DNA of 18,679 nucleotides from an uncultured Acetatifactor sp. Lineage in GTDB: Bacteria > Bacillota > Clostridia > Lachnospirales > Lachnospiraceae. The DNA lies in NCBI GenBank assembly GCA_910585805.1, contig CAJUFB010000074.1, forward strand, positions 1 to 18,679. The letters run 5' to 3'. Position numbers and translations under genes: made by a program. The notes under the pieces are model-generated. The model worked only from the letters and a program-made list of their open reading frames with translations, had not been told where the DNA came from and did not search any database. This document shows positions 7,603 to 14,920 of the stretch, piece by piece (the stretch's first letter is position 1; each line of letters starts with the position of its first letter).

Positions 7603-8517
7603 ATGTTAATTGCAATCGACCACGGGAACAAACAGATGAAGACGATCCACAGCAGGCCCTTTGTGTCCGGGCTAATGGAGAGCATTACCAGACCATTCGG
7701 CAGCGACATCCTGGAATACCAGGGAAAGTTTTACACGCTGTCAAACCAGAGGATTCCTTATAAGAGGGATAAGACAGAGGACGACCGCTTTTTTATCCTG
7801 ACCTTATTCGGTATCGCAGAGGAACTCCATTTAAAAGGAGGATATGGGGAGGAAGTGGTGCATGTGTCTCTGGCTGTGGGGCTTCCGCCAGCCCATTACG
7901 GGGCGCAGAACCAGTCCTTTATACGGTATTTTTCCAACAGGGGCATTGTAAACTTCCAGTACCGTGACAACCCATATACCATCTATATTGAGGATGTGCG
8001 CTGCTATCCCCAGGCTTTTGCGGCGGCCGTGACCATGATGGACAGGCTGCTGGACAAGCCGAGGGTGCTTATCGTAGATATCGGCGGGTTTACGGCAGAC
8101 TACCTGATGATGCGTTCCGGCCGGGCGGATCTGAGTATCTGCGATTCCCTGGAAAACGGAGTGATCCTGCTCTATAACCGGATTCGGACGAAAGCCAATT
8201 CAGAATTTGACATCCTGCTGGAAGAAACGGATATTGACGGTATCTTAAAGGACGGTGAGAGCACCTATGCCCCGAAAGTATCCTCCCTTGTAGAAAAGCT
8301 GGCGCAGGATTTTGTAAATGACCTGGCAAACAGCCTGCGGGAGCGTATGCTGGATCTGATGTCCGGCATGGTGGTATTTGTGGGCGGCGGCGCCATCCTT
8401 TTGCGCCGGCAGATTGAAGCTTCCGGGAAGGTGGGAAATGCACTATTTGTGGAGGATATCAATGCCAATGCAAAGGGGTATGAATTTCTCTATAAGATGG
8501 AAACGGCAGGCAGGTGA
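7603..8517 (+). CDS. parM: ParM/StbA-type actin-like partition ATPase
   Basis: The 304-residue protein has actin-fold nucleotide motifs in order: phosphate-1 AIDHGNKQMK at the N-terminus, phosphate-2 VDIGGFTADY around residues 158-167, and the adenosine loop VVFVGGGAIL at 257-266. Length and motif spacing fit ParM-like segregation proteins of low-copy plasmids, which polymerise into filaments that push plasmid copies apart. AAAAAGGAGATG lies just before the start. A ribbon-helix-helix gene follows 4 bp after the stop, giving the classic parM-parR order, with tandem repeats upstream as a likely centromere. The annotation as a ParM relative is strong. Whether the replicon is a plasmid or an excised ICE is open. 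Confidence 0.9.
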   Translation: MLIAIDHGNKQMKTIHSRPFVSGLMESITRPFGSDILEYQGKFYTLSNQRIPYKRDKTEDDRFFILTLFGIAEELHLKGGYGEEVVHVSLAVGLPPAHYGAQNQSFIRYFSNRGIVNFQYRDNPYTIYIEDVRCYPQAFAAAVTMMDRLLDKPRVLIVDIGGFTADYLMMRSGRADLSICDSLENGVILLYNRIRTKANSEFDILLEETDIDGILKDGESTYAPKVSSLVEKLAQDFVNDLANSLRERMLDLMSGMVVFVGGGAILLRRQIEASGKVGNALFVEDINANAKGYEFLYKMETAGR

Positions 8518-8521
8518 GCTT

Positions 8522-8926
8522 ATGGGTGGAAAGAAAGACCGGGAGCGGTTCTGTATCAAATTCAATGAAAATGATCCGGCCCATGACGCCGTGATTCGTC
8601 TGTTGGAAAAACAGGGGCCGCGCAGCAAAGCACAGTTTCTTGTGAATGCGGTCCTCCACTATATCAACTGCCCGGAAACACCGGATATTGCCATTCCCCA
8701 GACCGTAGACAGGGCGGCAATCGAAGAAATCGTTGCGGAGATTCTGTCAGGGAATAAGGATATAAGGCAGAATAGCTCCAGGTCAGATACAGGCAGGGAG
8801 CATATGGCGGAACGGGGAACGGTAAGACCGAAAAAGGGGACGGGGGAAGAGGAGCCACGGGAAGAAATGGATCAGGCAACCTTTGCGTTGATTGCAGATA
8901 CCATGTCGGCGTTTCGGAGCAGCTAA
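8522..8926 (+). CDS. parR: ParR-like ribbon-helix-helix partition adaptor
   Basis: Start ATG 8522 lies 4 bp after the parM stop; the ribosome site is a weak AGGTGAG overlapping the parM end, suggesting coupling. The first 50 residues (RFCIKFNENDPAHDAVIRLLEKQGPRSKAQFLVNAVLHYI) have the strand-helix-helix pattern of ParR/CopG-type DNA-binding proteins. The C-terminal part is charged, likely disordered, and ends in a helix (DQATFALIADTMSAF) that would suit contact with ParM filaments. At 134 residues the size is normal for ParR. By analogy it binds the repeats before parM, links DNA to the filament and represses its own operon. The last four bases overlap the end of the convergent regulator gene. 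Confidence 0.8.
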   Translation: MGGKKDRERFCIKFNENDPAHDAVIRLLEKQGPRSKAQFLVNAVLHYINCPETPDIAIPQTVDRAAIEEIVAEILSGNKDIRQNSSRSDTGREHMAERGTVRPKKGTGEEEPREEMDQATFALIADTMSAFRSS

Positions 8927-9285
8927 AAAGCACAGGGAGGTCGTTTTCCGCTCTGTGCTTCCCTTTCTTCCAGTGCCAGAATAAAACTGTTGATAATATC
9001 CTCCAGATGGCGGTATTGTATGGGAGGAAGGTCTGAAATTTTGGTGAGCAGTATGGAATGGTCACTGGCATTTGTTTCACCAAGGAGCAGATAATCGGTG
9101 CTGATGTCAAGGGCGGAACATACCCGGATGATATTTTCCGGACGGAGCGCTTTTTTGCCGAGTTCTGCCGAGGAAACAGTCTGTGGAGTAATACCTGCTT
9201 TTTCTGCCAGTTCCTCCTGTGTCATGCGGAGCTGTTTCCTGCGGCTCAATATGCGGTTGCCGATCTGCCTTAATAAGTCATCCAT
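8923..9285 (-). CDS. XRE-family helix-turn-helix regulator
   Basis: The 120-residue protein lies on the minus strand, with GGAGG 7 bp before its ATG. Residues 5-65 form a Cro/C1-type HTH: IGNRILSRRKQLRMTQEELAEKAGITPQTVSSAELGKKALRPENIIRVCSALDISTDYLLLG. The C-terminal 50 residues are helical (RHLEDIINSFILALEEREAQ) and could serve dimerisation. It converges on parR with a 4-bp overlap and diverges from the 112-residue gene. A perfect palindrome sits within its candidate promoter, so autoregulation, and perhaps control of the divergent gene, is likely. No peptidase or metal-binding domain is attached, so the inducer is unknown. Confidence 0.9.
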   Translation of the reverse strand: MDDLLRQIGNRILSRRKQLRMTQEELAEKAGITPQTVSSAELGKKALRPENIIRVCSALDISTDYLLLGETNASDHSILLTKISDLPPIQYRHLEDIINSFILALEEREAQSGKRPPCAF

Positions 9286-9314
9286 TCCTTTGCCTCCTCG
9301 CTTGCTATGGACTA

Positions 9315-9343
9315 ATTTTATCTGCTATAGCATAAATAATTAA
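9315..9343 (-). promoter_or_regulatory. Candidate promoter of the XRE gene with palindromic operator
   Basis: On the minus strand, TTAATT (9338-9343) and TAAAAT (9315-9320) are separated by 17 bp. The spacer contains the perfect palindrome TGCTATAGCA at 9323-9332. A repressor bound there would block the promoter. The -35 match is poor. Confidence 0.45.
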
Positions 9344-9353
9344 GCGGTTATGG

Positions 9354-9383
9354 TTGATAAAACTCTTCCATGATATGTATAAT
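9354..9383 (+). promoter_or_regulatory. Sigma-70-type promoter for the 112-residue gene
   Basis: TTGATA at 9354-9359 and a perfect TATAAT at 9378-9383 are separated by 18 bp, and the start codon follows about 60 bp on. The XRE operator candidate lies about 20 bp upstream of the -35. Confidence 0.7.
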
Positions 9384-9444
9384 GAGCAGTAAGGGTAAAA
9401 ATATAAGGAAATGTGGAAAATATAACAGAAAAAGGAGAAGTGAA

Positions 9445-9783
9445 ATGATAAATGATGTATGGATGAAAATTGCCCAGTTTCTGGGAACCTTAAACGGGGA
9501 GAATGTAAAGCGTGAAAGCTATGTGCGTACCCCGGAATATGAAGCGGCTCTGGAGGCATGGAGGGAAACGGAGCAGGAGTGGGAAGTGTTTCTGGAAACC
9601 CTGCCTGCAGGAGAGCAGGAGAAAGCAGAGGAAATGAAAGAGCGCCTGGAGGATTTTGCGTCTGCCCAGGAGAAGCGTGCTTACATTCAGGGTTATGCGG
9701 ACTGCGTGCAGGCACTGTACCACATGGGGCTTCTGAAGAAAAATGAAGGGCTGAAATGGGCAGAGAAGATGGATGTTCAGTAG
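9445..9783 (+). CDS. 112-residue helical protein of unknown function
   Basis: Start ATG 9445 is chosen because AAAGGAGAAG lies just upstream; the frame opens earlier but without a ribosome site. The protein (MINDVWMKIAQFLGTLNGENVKRESYVRTPEYEAALEAWRE...) appears all alpha-helical and acidic. It ends with AYIQGYADCVQALYHMGLLKKNEGLKWAE. It resembles small accessory proteins often found near partition or conjugation genes of clostridial elements, but no named family is recognised with certainty. It has its own promoter, diverges from the XRE repressor gene and ends in a strong terminator, so it is a single-gene transcript and a plausible target of that repressor. Confidence 0.75.
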   Translation: MINDVWMKIAQFLGTLNGENVKRESYVRTPEYEAALEAWRETEQEWEVFLETLPAGEQEKAEEMKERLEDFASAQEKRAYIQGYADCVQALYHMGLLKKNEGLKWAEKMDVQ

Positions 9784-9810
9784 CAGTGAATTGGAAATTA
9801 AACCAAGTGT

Positions 9811-9843
9811 AGGGCTGGGGAATCAGTATTCTCCAGCCTTTCT
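9811..9843 (+). terminator. Intrinsic terminator after the 112-residue gene
   Basis: GGCTGGGGAAT (9813-9823) pairs with ATTCTCCAGCC (9828-9838), an 11-bp stem with one G.U and a 4-base loop, followed by TTTCT. It isolates the partition block from the transporter locus. Confidence 0.8.
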
Positions 9844-9909
9844 AATTACAAGCATTTTCTTGGCTTTTTACTTGTCTTGCAGGGGAAAAACCGTATATCA
9901 AAAAATTTT

Positions 9910-9938
9910 TTGTCTAAAAAAAGTAAATCATATATAAT
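9910..9938 (+). promoter_or_regulatory. Candidate promoter upstream of the first ABC locus
   Basis: TTGTCT at 9910-9915 and TATAAT at 9933-9938 are separated by exactly 17 bp. It lies upstream of the GTTAAG repeats, so a bound regulator could block or modulate it. Confidence 0.5.
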
Positions 9939-9958
9939 ACCTATAAAGAATGCCTGCA

Positions 9959-10018
9959 GTTAAGTATTGTTAAGATTCCTGTTAAAGACAGTTAAGATTA
10001 TGAGTGATATGCTATAGT
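9959..10018 (+). promoter_or_regulatory. GTTAAG direct repeats plus -10: candidate response-regulator site
   Basis: GTTAAG occurs at 9959, 9969 and 9991, and GTTAAA at 9981, forming two GTTAAG-N4-GTTAAG/A pairs. A TATAGT -10 candidate follows at 10013-10018 with no good -35. Half-sites one helical turn apart are typical of OmpR/PhoB-family response regulators that activate transporter genes. The matching regulator is probably the one lost in the nearby deletion. Confidence 0.6.
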
Positions 10019-10069
10019 AAATAAAAAATTTGTATTTCGGCTGAAAGCAATACAGAAGGGATGGAATAT

Positions 10070-10849
10070 ATGGAAAGGAACACAAATGCTGTGATCAGCA
10101 CAAACAAACTGTGTAAGAGCTACATGAATGGGGAAGTGCCCCAGCATGTGATCAAAAACATGGATATCCAGATATTTTATAAAGACTTTACTGTTTTTAT
10201 GGGGCCTTCCGGTTCAGGAAAGTCAACTTTACTCCATATCCTGTCAGGGATGGACAGTGCAAGCATGGGGGAGGTTTACTTTAAGGACACCAACTTTTCT
10301 AAATATTCAGAAAGGCAGTTAGCGCAATTTCGGAAGAAAAACTGCGGCTTTGTTTTCCAGCAGGTCTGCCTGATCGGCAGCATGAGCCTCATGGACAACG
10401 TGCTGGTGAGCGGGCTGCTTGCGAACAGGAACAAAAAGCAGGTGGCAGAAAAGGGAAAGAAGCTTTTTGCGGAAGTTGGTCTTACCGAAAAAGAATGGGG
10501 GAAGTACCCTTCGCAGATATCAGGCGGACAGATGGGAAGGGCAGGCATTGTAAGGGCGCTGATCAACAATCCGGAGGTGGTATTTGCAGATGAACCTACA
10601 GGTGCGCTTGATTCCGCTTCCGGAAAGGCCGTACTGGATCTTCTGACAGAGTTTAACCGGAAAGGGCAGACTACTATCATGGTGACTCACGACCTGAAAT
10701 CGGCACTGCGCGGAAACCGCATCCTTTATCTCAGGGACGGGCGGATAAACGGGGAATGCGCTTTAGGAGCTTACCAGGGCGAAGATGAACCGGTGTTGGA
10801 AAAAAGAAAAGAGAAGCTGTTCCACTTTCTCGAAGAAATGGGGTGGTAA
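10070..10849 (+). CDS. ABC transporter ATP-binding protein (MacB/LolD-like)
   Basis: The 259-residue protein carries Walker A GPSGSGKST (G45-T53), a Q-loop in GFVFQQ, the signature ISGGQMGRAGIVRAL (from I150), Walker B VVFADEPTGALDS and the H-loop VTHD. The in-frame ATG at 10061 directly abuts AGAAGGG, which is too close to act as its ribosome site; ATG 10070 has correct spacing and is preferred. ATPases of this class pair with FtsX-type permeases for efflux or removal of peptide antibiotics and lipids. The signature is slightly unusual (ISGGQMG instead of LSGGQ-Q). The partner permease directly downstream is truncated, so this ATPase is probably an orphan unless it works with another permease. 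Confidence 0.88.
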   Translation: MERNTNAVISTNKLCKSYMNGEVPQHVIKNMDIQIFYKDFTVFMGPSGSGKSTLLHILSGMDSASMGEVYFKDTNFSKYSERQLAQFRKKNCGFVFQQVCLIGSMSLMDNVLVSGLLANRNKKQVAEKGKKLFAEVGLTEKEWGKYPSQISGGQMGRAGIVRALINNPEVVFADEPTGALDSASGKAVLDLLTEFNRKGQTTIMVTHDLKSALRGNRILYLRDGRINGECALGAYQGEDEPVLEKRKEKLFHFLEEMGW

Positions 10850-10851
10850 GG

Positions 10852-11784
10852 ATGTTTTTGCTGGTAAGGTCAAACTTAAAGAAAAGCAGGAAAACGTCGT
10901 TTGCATTTTTTCTTTTGCTTATGGCAACGATGCTCTTGTCCTACACTGGCAGCCAGTTGACGGAAGGCTTCCGCAGGCTGTATAAGGAAAAGGTAGCGGA
11001 GACAAACAGTGCAGATTTTGCAGCAGTCCTTCCACGGAACTTCTGTGAAAGATACCAGGAAGAGATCGCAGGCTTCCGGCATGCAGAGGGAGAAATACTT
11101 GTTATGGAAACGTTAGATGCCCTGCTGCTTCGGAACATGGATATCCAGGCCGGGAACGGGGAACCCATAAACGGGAGCTGGATGATCCGGGATGCTGACA
11201 GAGAAGGAACCCTCTCATCCCTTAAAATTGTGGAATATATGGATCAGATGCCGGAAAACGGGATCTATGTGCCTTATGTGTGCAGGACGTTCTTTGGATT
11301 TGGACTTGGAGATATGCTTACAATCTCATCCGGTGAATGGGAGGAGACATTTATCATTGCAGGCTTTACAGAGGATGTGCTTTTTGGGAGCAGGTCAAAT
11401 ATTGCCTTTGACCTTCCGCAAGCGTCTTTTCGTTCCCTGGAGGAAAAAACAGGGGCAGACTGTGACGCTGCGGTGATCATGATAAAGACGGAAGGAAGTG
11501 TGGGCGGGCTGGCAAACAGGTTTTCAGAATTTGTAGCCGGGAGATCTGACGGGGAAATGTTTTATAATACCTCGGACATCAATTATGCCGAGGCCAGCCG
11601 GAGCAATAACCTCAATATTTATGTGGCAGTCATGAATGCAGCCTCTTTTATAGGGATCGCGGCCTGCTTCATGGTGATCTGGTTCCATATGCGGAACACA
11701 CTGGATAAGGACTTGAAGGAGCTTGGGACATTGAAGGCAGTGGGTTACGGGGGAGGACAGATTGTAATGTCTTATCAGCCATGA
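10852..11784 (+). pseudogene. FtsX-type ABC permease, truncated after the first FtsX helices
   Basis: The frame gives 310 residues from ATG 10852 (GGGGTGG upstream; GTG 10843 is an alternative), overlapping or abutting the ATPase stop. Visible: an N-terminal membrane segment (TSFAFFLLLMATMLLSYTGS), an extracytoplasmic region of about 220 residues, and a second membrane helix (YVAVMNAASFIGIAACFMVIWF) followed by the FtsX coupling segment DLKELGTLKAVGYGGGQIVMSY. Family members continue with two more helices and usually a second FtsX half, 600-800 residues in all. Here the sequence runs into QP-stop, and the next bases encode a histidine-kinase H-box in another frame. This is a deletion junction, so the permease is almost certainly non-functional. 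Confidence 0.85.
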
Positions 11785-12391
11785 CATTAAGAACCCCATG
11801 GCTTCCATTCAGGCGATTGCCGAGTACCAGTCCCTTACGACAGGTTCTGAAGAACTCCGCCGGGAATTTGAGACGATCATGCAGAAAACGAACCGGATAA
11901 ACGGGATGATCCATAACCTCCACACAAGTATGCTGGATGAGCTGGAAAGGCTGGAGGTAAGGCCGAAGGAGCTGGGAAGCTCTGCCATAGGGGAAGCATT
12001 GCGGCAGGCAGATTTCAAGAAACGGATAAAGGATTTTGAGATACCGGAGTGCCTTGTTATGGCTGACAAGGTACGGTTTATGCAGGTAGCGGACAACATC
12101 ATCTCCAACAGCTACAAATATGCGGATACGCAGATAGAAGTCTGCTCCTGGTTTGAGGATGAATGCCTTTGCATCAGCATTAAGGACTTTGGGAAAGGTG
12201 TAAAGAAGGATGAGGAAATCTTCCTGACACAGAAATATTTCAGGGGGCAGAATGCAAAAGAAAAAGAAGGCTCCGGAATGGGTATGTATATTGCGGAGTA
12301 CCTTGTAAAAGGCATGGGAGGACGGCTGCTCTGCCGTTCTGAGGAAAACGCGTGGTTTGAAGTGAGGATATGGCTGGTTTTGGCTGCCTGA
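11768..12391 (+). pseudogene. Histidine kinase remnant (H-box and ATPase domain, no sensor)
   Basis: Upstream of ATG 11798 the same frame reads LISHDIKNPMASIQAIAEY back to a TAA at 11765-11767, so a complete H-box lies exactly at the junction with the permease. Downstream are dimerisation helices (FETIMQKTNRINGMIHNLHTSMLDELERLE), the N-box ADNIISNSYKYADT, the G1 box DFGKGV, the F-box QKYFRG and the G2 box GSGMGMYIAEYLV. The first usable ATG (11798) falls after the phosphoacceptor His, and no ribosome site is seen. Membrane sensor, linker and probably the adjacent response-regulator gene are gone. It could at most yield an ATPase-domain fragment. The catalytic core appears otherwise undamaged, implying a recent deletion. 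Confidence 0.85.
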
Positions 12392-12441
12392 AACATATCT
12401 TATAGACAGCCTCGTGTCAGATATGGGGAAAGGAGGCAGAA

Positions 12442-12702
12442 ATGGGAATATTGGAAAAAGAGATAAAGAAGGTCTTTGCGGCCGTTGTACTGGGGATAGT
12501 ATCAGTTACCATGAGCGGCTGTGTTTATGCAGATAATAAGAGCTGGGGTGACATGACTTATGAGGAGAAGCAGGAAGTAAAGCAGGAATATGCAGAGATA
12601 AAAGAGGAGCTGGAAGAAGAATTTTCCGGCGACAGTATTGAGGACGGGTTGGCATCCTATATTCTTGATGCAGCAGGAGCGGTCATTGAAAATGCGGATT
12701 AG
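12442..12702 (+). CDS. Small predicted lipoprotein
   Basis: The 86-residue protein is preceded by AAAGGAGG. Residues 1-27 form a lipoprotein-type signal: a Lys-containing start, a hydrophobic core (VFAAVVLGIVSV) and a lipobox-like TMSGC with Cys27 as the predicted lipidated residue. The mature part is short and highly acidic (YEEKQEVKQEYAEIKEELEEEF) with a probable amphipathic helix at the end. No family is recognised. Its position as last gene of a permease/two-component locus suggests an accessory or immunity-like surface protein for that transporter, but this is inference from context. No obvious terminator follows. Confidence 0.7.
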   Translation: MGILEKEIKKVFAAVVLGIVSVTMSGCVYADNKSWGDMTYEEKQEVKQEYAEIKEELEEEFSGDSIEDGLASYILDAAGAVIENAD

Positions 12703-12728
12703 GATGATCCATATGGTGGCATTGCCTT

Positions 12729-12899
12729 ATGGGGCTGGGGATTGCGGTTCTTCAGTCCCTTCCGTCTGGGATGCTGTGTAGACTACAGTGTGGGATGTGT
12801 CCTTTTTACCGGGGAGGTTGCCGGATTTCTAAATCCTATATGCAGCGCCAGTGGAGCCTTGTGGGAGGAATGGCTGGCACGTTCAGGGAGATGGAATGA
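12729..12899 (+). CDS. Possible 56-residue Cys-rich small protein
   Basis: ATG 12729 opens a short frame, MGLGIAVLQSLPSGMLCR..., with CRLQCGMCPFYRGGC giving four cysteines spaced 3, 2 and 6 residues apart. It ends at TGA 12897-12899. GGTGG lies about 9 bp upstream as a poor ribosome site. The cysteine pattern could bind metal or an Fe-S cluster. It could equally be a decayed gene end or chance; another frame through the same bases is also open. Confidence 0.2.
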   Translation: MGLGIAVLQSLPSGMLCRLQCGMCPFYRGGCRISKSYMQRQWSLVGGMAGTFREME

Positions 12900-13086
12900 C
12901 AGAGGAGATACTACACCATCATGGAAGTGAATGTATGGTCTGCAATACATAGGCTGGGGTAAAGTTTTCTTTTCAACTTTATAATTCATACTTTGCCGCT
13001 TGTATTCCAGCATGGATAGAAATATAATATGTAAGAGCAGAGTTGCAGGCTACCGCCACAATTTACGGACAAATAATTGTGCTGGT

Positions 13087-13118
13087 TTGAGCGTTTTTTG
13101 AGATTTAGATGATACAAT
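13087..13118 (+). promoter_or_regulatory. Autoregulated promoter of the two-component system (TTGAG box)
   Basis: TTGAG at 13087-13091 and 13098-13102 are direct repeats 11 bp apart within TTGAGCGTTTTTTGAGATTT. A TACAAT -10 follows at 13113-13118. There is no good -35, as expected for a promoter that needs an activator. The same module occurs at 14917-14948. Confidence 0.7.
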
Positions 13119-13151
13119 GGAGTAACACAAGCGAAAATCGAGGTTATAGCA

Positions 13152-13823
13152 ATGAAGAAGAAACTTCTTATCGTAGATGATGAAACGGGAATTGTAGACA
13201 CAATGGCAAGCTACTTTTCCTCTCAATATGAAGTGCTGACCGCTTACGGCGGAAAGGAAGCGCTTCAAAAGTTAGCAAAACAGCCAGATTTGATTTTGCT
13301 CGACATCAATATGCCGGACATGGACGGGCTGACCCTGTGCCAGGAAATCCGGAAATATATTACCTGCCCCATTCTTTTTCTGACAGCAAGGGTAGAATCA
13401 GCGGATAAAATTATTGGATTTCAGGTGGGGGCGGATGATTACATCGTCAAACCCTTTGATCTGGATGAATTAGGGGCGAGAGTTGCCGCACACCTACGGA
13501 GAGAGCAAAGACATAGGAATAAGACAACCGTTCGTTTTTTTGGTGAGTTGGCGATTGATTATTCGGCCCGCACTGTTACAGTGGCCGAAGCGCCTGTTGC
13601 TTTGTCAAAAAGGGAATTTGACATTGTGGAGCTGCTTTCGCTGAACGCCGGACAGGTATTTGACCGGGAACGGATTTATGAAGCGGTGTGGGGGCTTGAC
13701 GGCGAAGGCAACAGCGATACTGTCATGGAGCATATCAGAAAAATTCGGGCAAAGCTGGCTGCTTGTACGCTTCATAGCTATATTGATACAGTTTGGGGAT
13801 GTGGTTATCGGTGGAACGCTTGA
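13152..13823 (+). CDS. OmpR/PhoB-family response regulator
   Basis: The 223-residue protein has a receiver domain with acidic pocket D9/D10, phosphoacceptor D51 (LILLDINMPDMDG), the switch region ILFLTAR, and GADDYIVKPFDLDEL with the conserved Lys. A winged-helix DNA-binding domain follows from about residue 125 (VRFFGELAIDYSARTVTV, LSKREFDIVELLSLNAGQVFDRERIYEAVWG, DTVMEHIRKIRAKL, IDTVWGCGYRW). The start has GAGGT 8 bp upstream. The kinase gene overlaps or immediately follows, and the TTGAG box precedes both this gene and the ATPase gene, so this regulator is predicted to activate the whole cassette when phosphorylated. The domain is complete. Confidence 0.93.
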   Translation: MKKKLLIVDDETGIVDTMASYFSSQYEVLTAYGGKEALQKLAKQPDLILLDINMPDMDGLTLCQEIRKYITCPILFLTARVESADKIIGFQVGADDYIVKPFDLDELGARVAAHLRREQRHRNKTTVRFFGELAIDYSARTVTVAEAPVALSKREFDIVELLSLNAGQVFDRERIYEAVWGLDGEGNSDTVMEHIRKIRAKLAACTLHSYIDTVWGCGYRWNA

Positions 13824-14920
13824 AAAATATGGGATTAAAGAAATCCTTTCTTATCTTGTCAGCTTCCTGTGTTTTGCTGGCTCTCCTGCTGTTAGGGCAA
13901 ATTTTTCTGATATGCAATTTGGTAAGTAAAACCTTTCCTGCCGGTGGGGTTGAAATTTTATCAGATGGCTCAATCGTTAATTTGGAAGCACCAACGGCAT
14001 CACAGCAAAGAATATTGAGAATGCTTAATATCATTCAAATCGTGTCCTGCATTATTCTCCCGATGGGTGGACTGGCGCTATCTGGCGTCCTATATTACCA
14101 TATCAAATTGAAACAGCCGATTGCCGCACTACGGAATGGTATCGCAAGGGTTCAGAACCACAACCTTGACTTTTCCATGCCGGTTCACTCTGATGATGAA
14201 TTAGGCCAGCTCTGCGCCGCCTTTGATACAATGCGTGAAGAACTTTTGAAATCAAATCAGGAGCTATGGAGGCAGGCAGAAGAACGTAAACGGCTAAATG
14301 CCGCATTTTCCCATGATTTACGCAATCCGATTACAGTCTTAAAGGGAACTGTAAAACTACTGCGGAAGGGTACGGCAGATCAGCAGGCCATTGACAGGCT
14401 GGAAAGCTATACCCTGCGCATTGAACAGTATGTAGAGGCCATGAGCAGCATACAGAGGTTAGAGCAAATGCCGGTGCAGTTAAGTGAATGTCCTTATTCT
14501 CTATTGCGTTCCGAATTAGAAGATACAGCAAAACTTCTTGCAGGAACATTAGAACTATCCATTTCTGCGCCTGATAATGGGACAACGCAATTAGATCATG
14601 GATTGTTTCTGACTGTCGCGGAAAATTTGATTGGAAATGCGGCCCGGTTTGCAAAAAGTAAAATCATCATCCATCTGGAAAGGCAAGGTAATTTTTTGCT
14701 TCTGTTGGTTACAGACGATGGATCCGGCTATCCTGCGGGGTTGATACAGAACGGCCCGAAACCATTTGGAAAAATGAAAGAAGATGCCGCACACTTTGGC
14801 ATGGGATTATACAGCAGCCAGACGCTATGCCGAAAGCATGGAGGAACACTTGTACTGGAAAACAGACAAGGTTATGGCGCAACGGCTGCTGCTTCTTTCC
14901 AAATAAATTCAAAATCTTGA
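13811..14920 (+). CDS. Membrane sensor histidine kinase
   Basis: The protein has about 369 residues from GTG 13811, overlapping the regulator gene by 13 bp. ATG 13799 and ATG 13829 are alternatives and no ribosome site decides clearly. Order of parts: first membrane helix (FLILSASCVLLALLLLGQIFLICNLV), an extracellular loop of about 45 residues, second helix (IIQIVSCIILPMGGLALSGVLYY), a HAMP domain (LKQPIAALRNGIARVQNHNLDFSMPVHSDDELGQL), the H-box FSHDLRNPITVLKG with the phosphorylated His, the N-box VAENLIGNAARF, the G1 box DDGSGYPAG and the G2 box GMGLYSSQ. The short loop suggests that it may sense membrane stress or the transporter rather than a small ligand. The stop codon TGA lies inside the response-regulator box for the next operon. 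Confidence 0.9.
   Translation: MERLKNMGLKKSFLILSASCVLLALLLLGQIFLICNLVSKTFPAGGVEILSDGSIVNLEAPTASQQRILRMLNIIQIVSCIILPMGGLALSGVLYYHIKLKQPIAALRNGIARVQNHNLDFSMPVHSDDELGQLCAAFDTMREELLKSNQELWRQAEERKRLNAAFSHDLRNPITVLKGTVKLLRKGTADQQAIDRLESYTLRIEQYVEAMSSIQRLEQMPVQLSECPYSLLRSELEDTAKLLAGTLELSISAPDNGTTQLDHGLFLTVAENLIGNAARFAKSKIIIHLERQGNFLLLLVTDDGSGYPAGLIQNGPKPFGKMKEDAAHFGMGLYSSQTLCRKHGGTLVLENRQGYGATAAASFQINSKS

Larger units (their letters stand above)
12703..13151. other. Intergenic region, 449 bp, between the two transporter loci
   Basis: No convincing full gene is seen. It contains a 56-codon Cys-rich open frame (12729-12899) and a possible promoter, TTGTAT (13000-13005)-N18-TATAAT (13024-13029). A small inverted repeat, CACAATT (13057-13063)/AATTGTG (13075-13081), and the response-regulator-like promoter at 13087-13118 follow. 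Base composition becomes visibly more A+T rich from about 12960. Confidence 0.6.

Noticed and set aside
12742..12930. 62-residue plus-strand frame in the inter-operon gap
   Set aside because: No ribosome site, mixed composition without any motif, and it competes with another open frame in the same bases.
12961..12980. AAAGTT/AACTTT inverted repeat as a terminator
   Set aside because: The stem is only six A/T-rich pairs with no T-run on the correct side.
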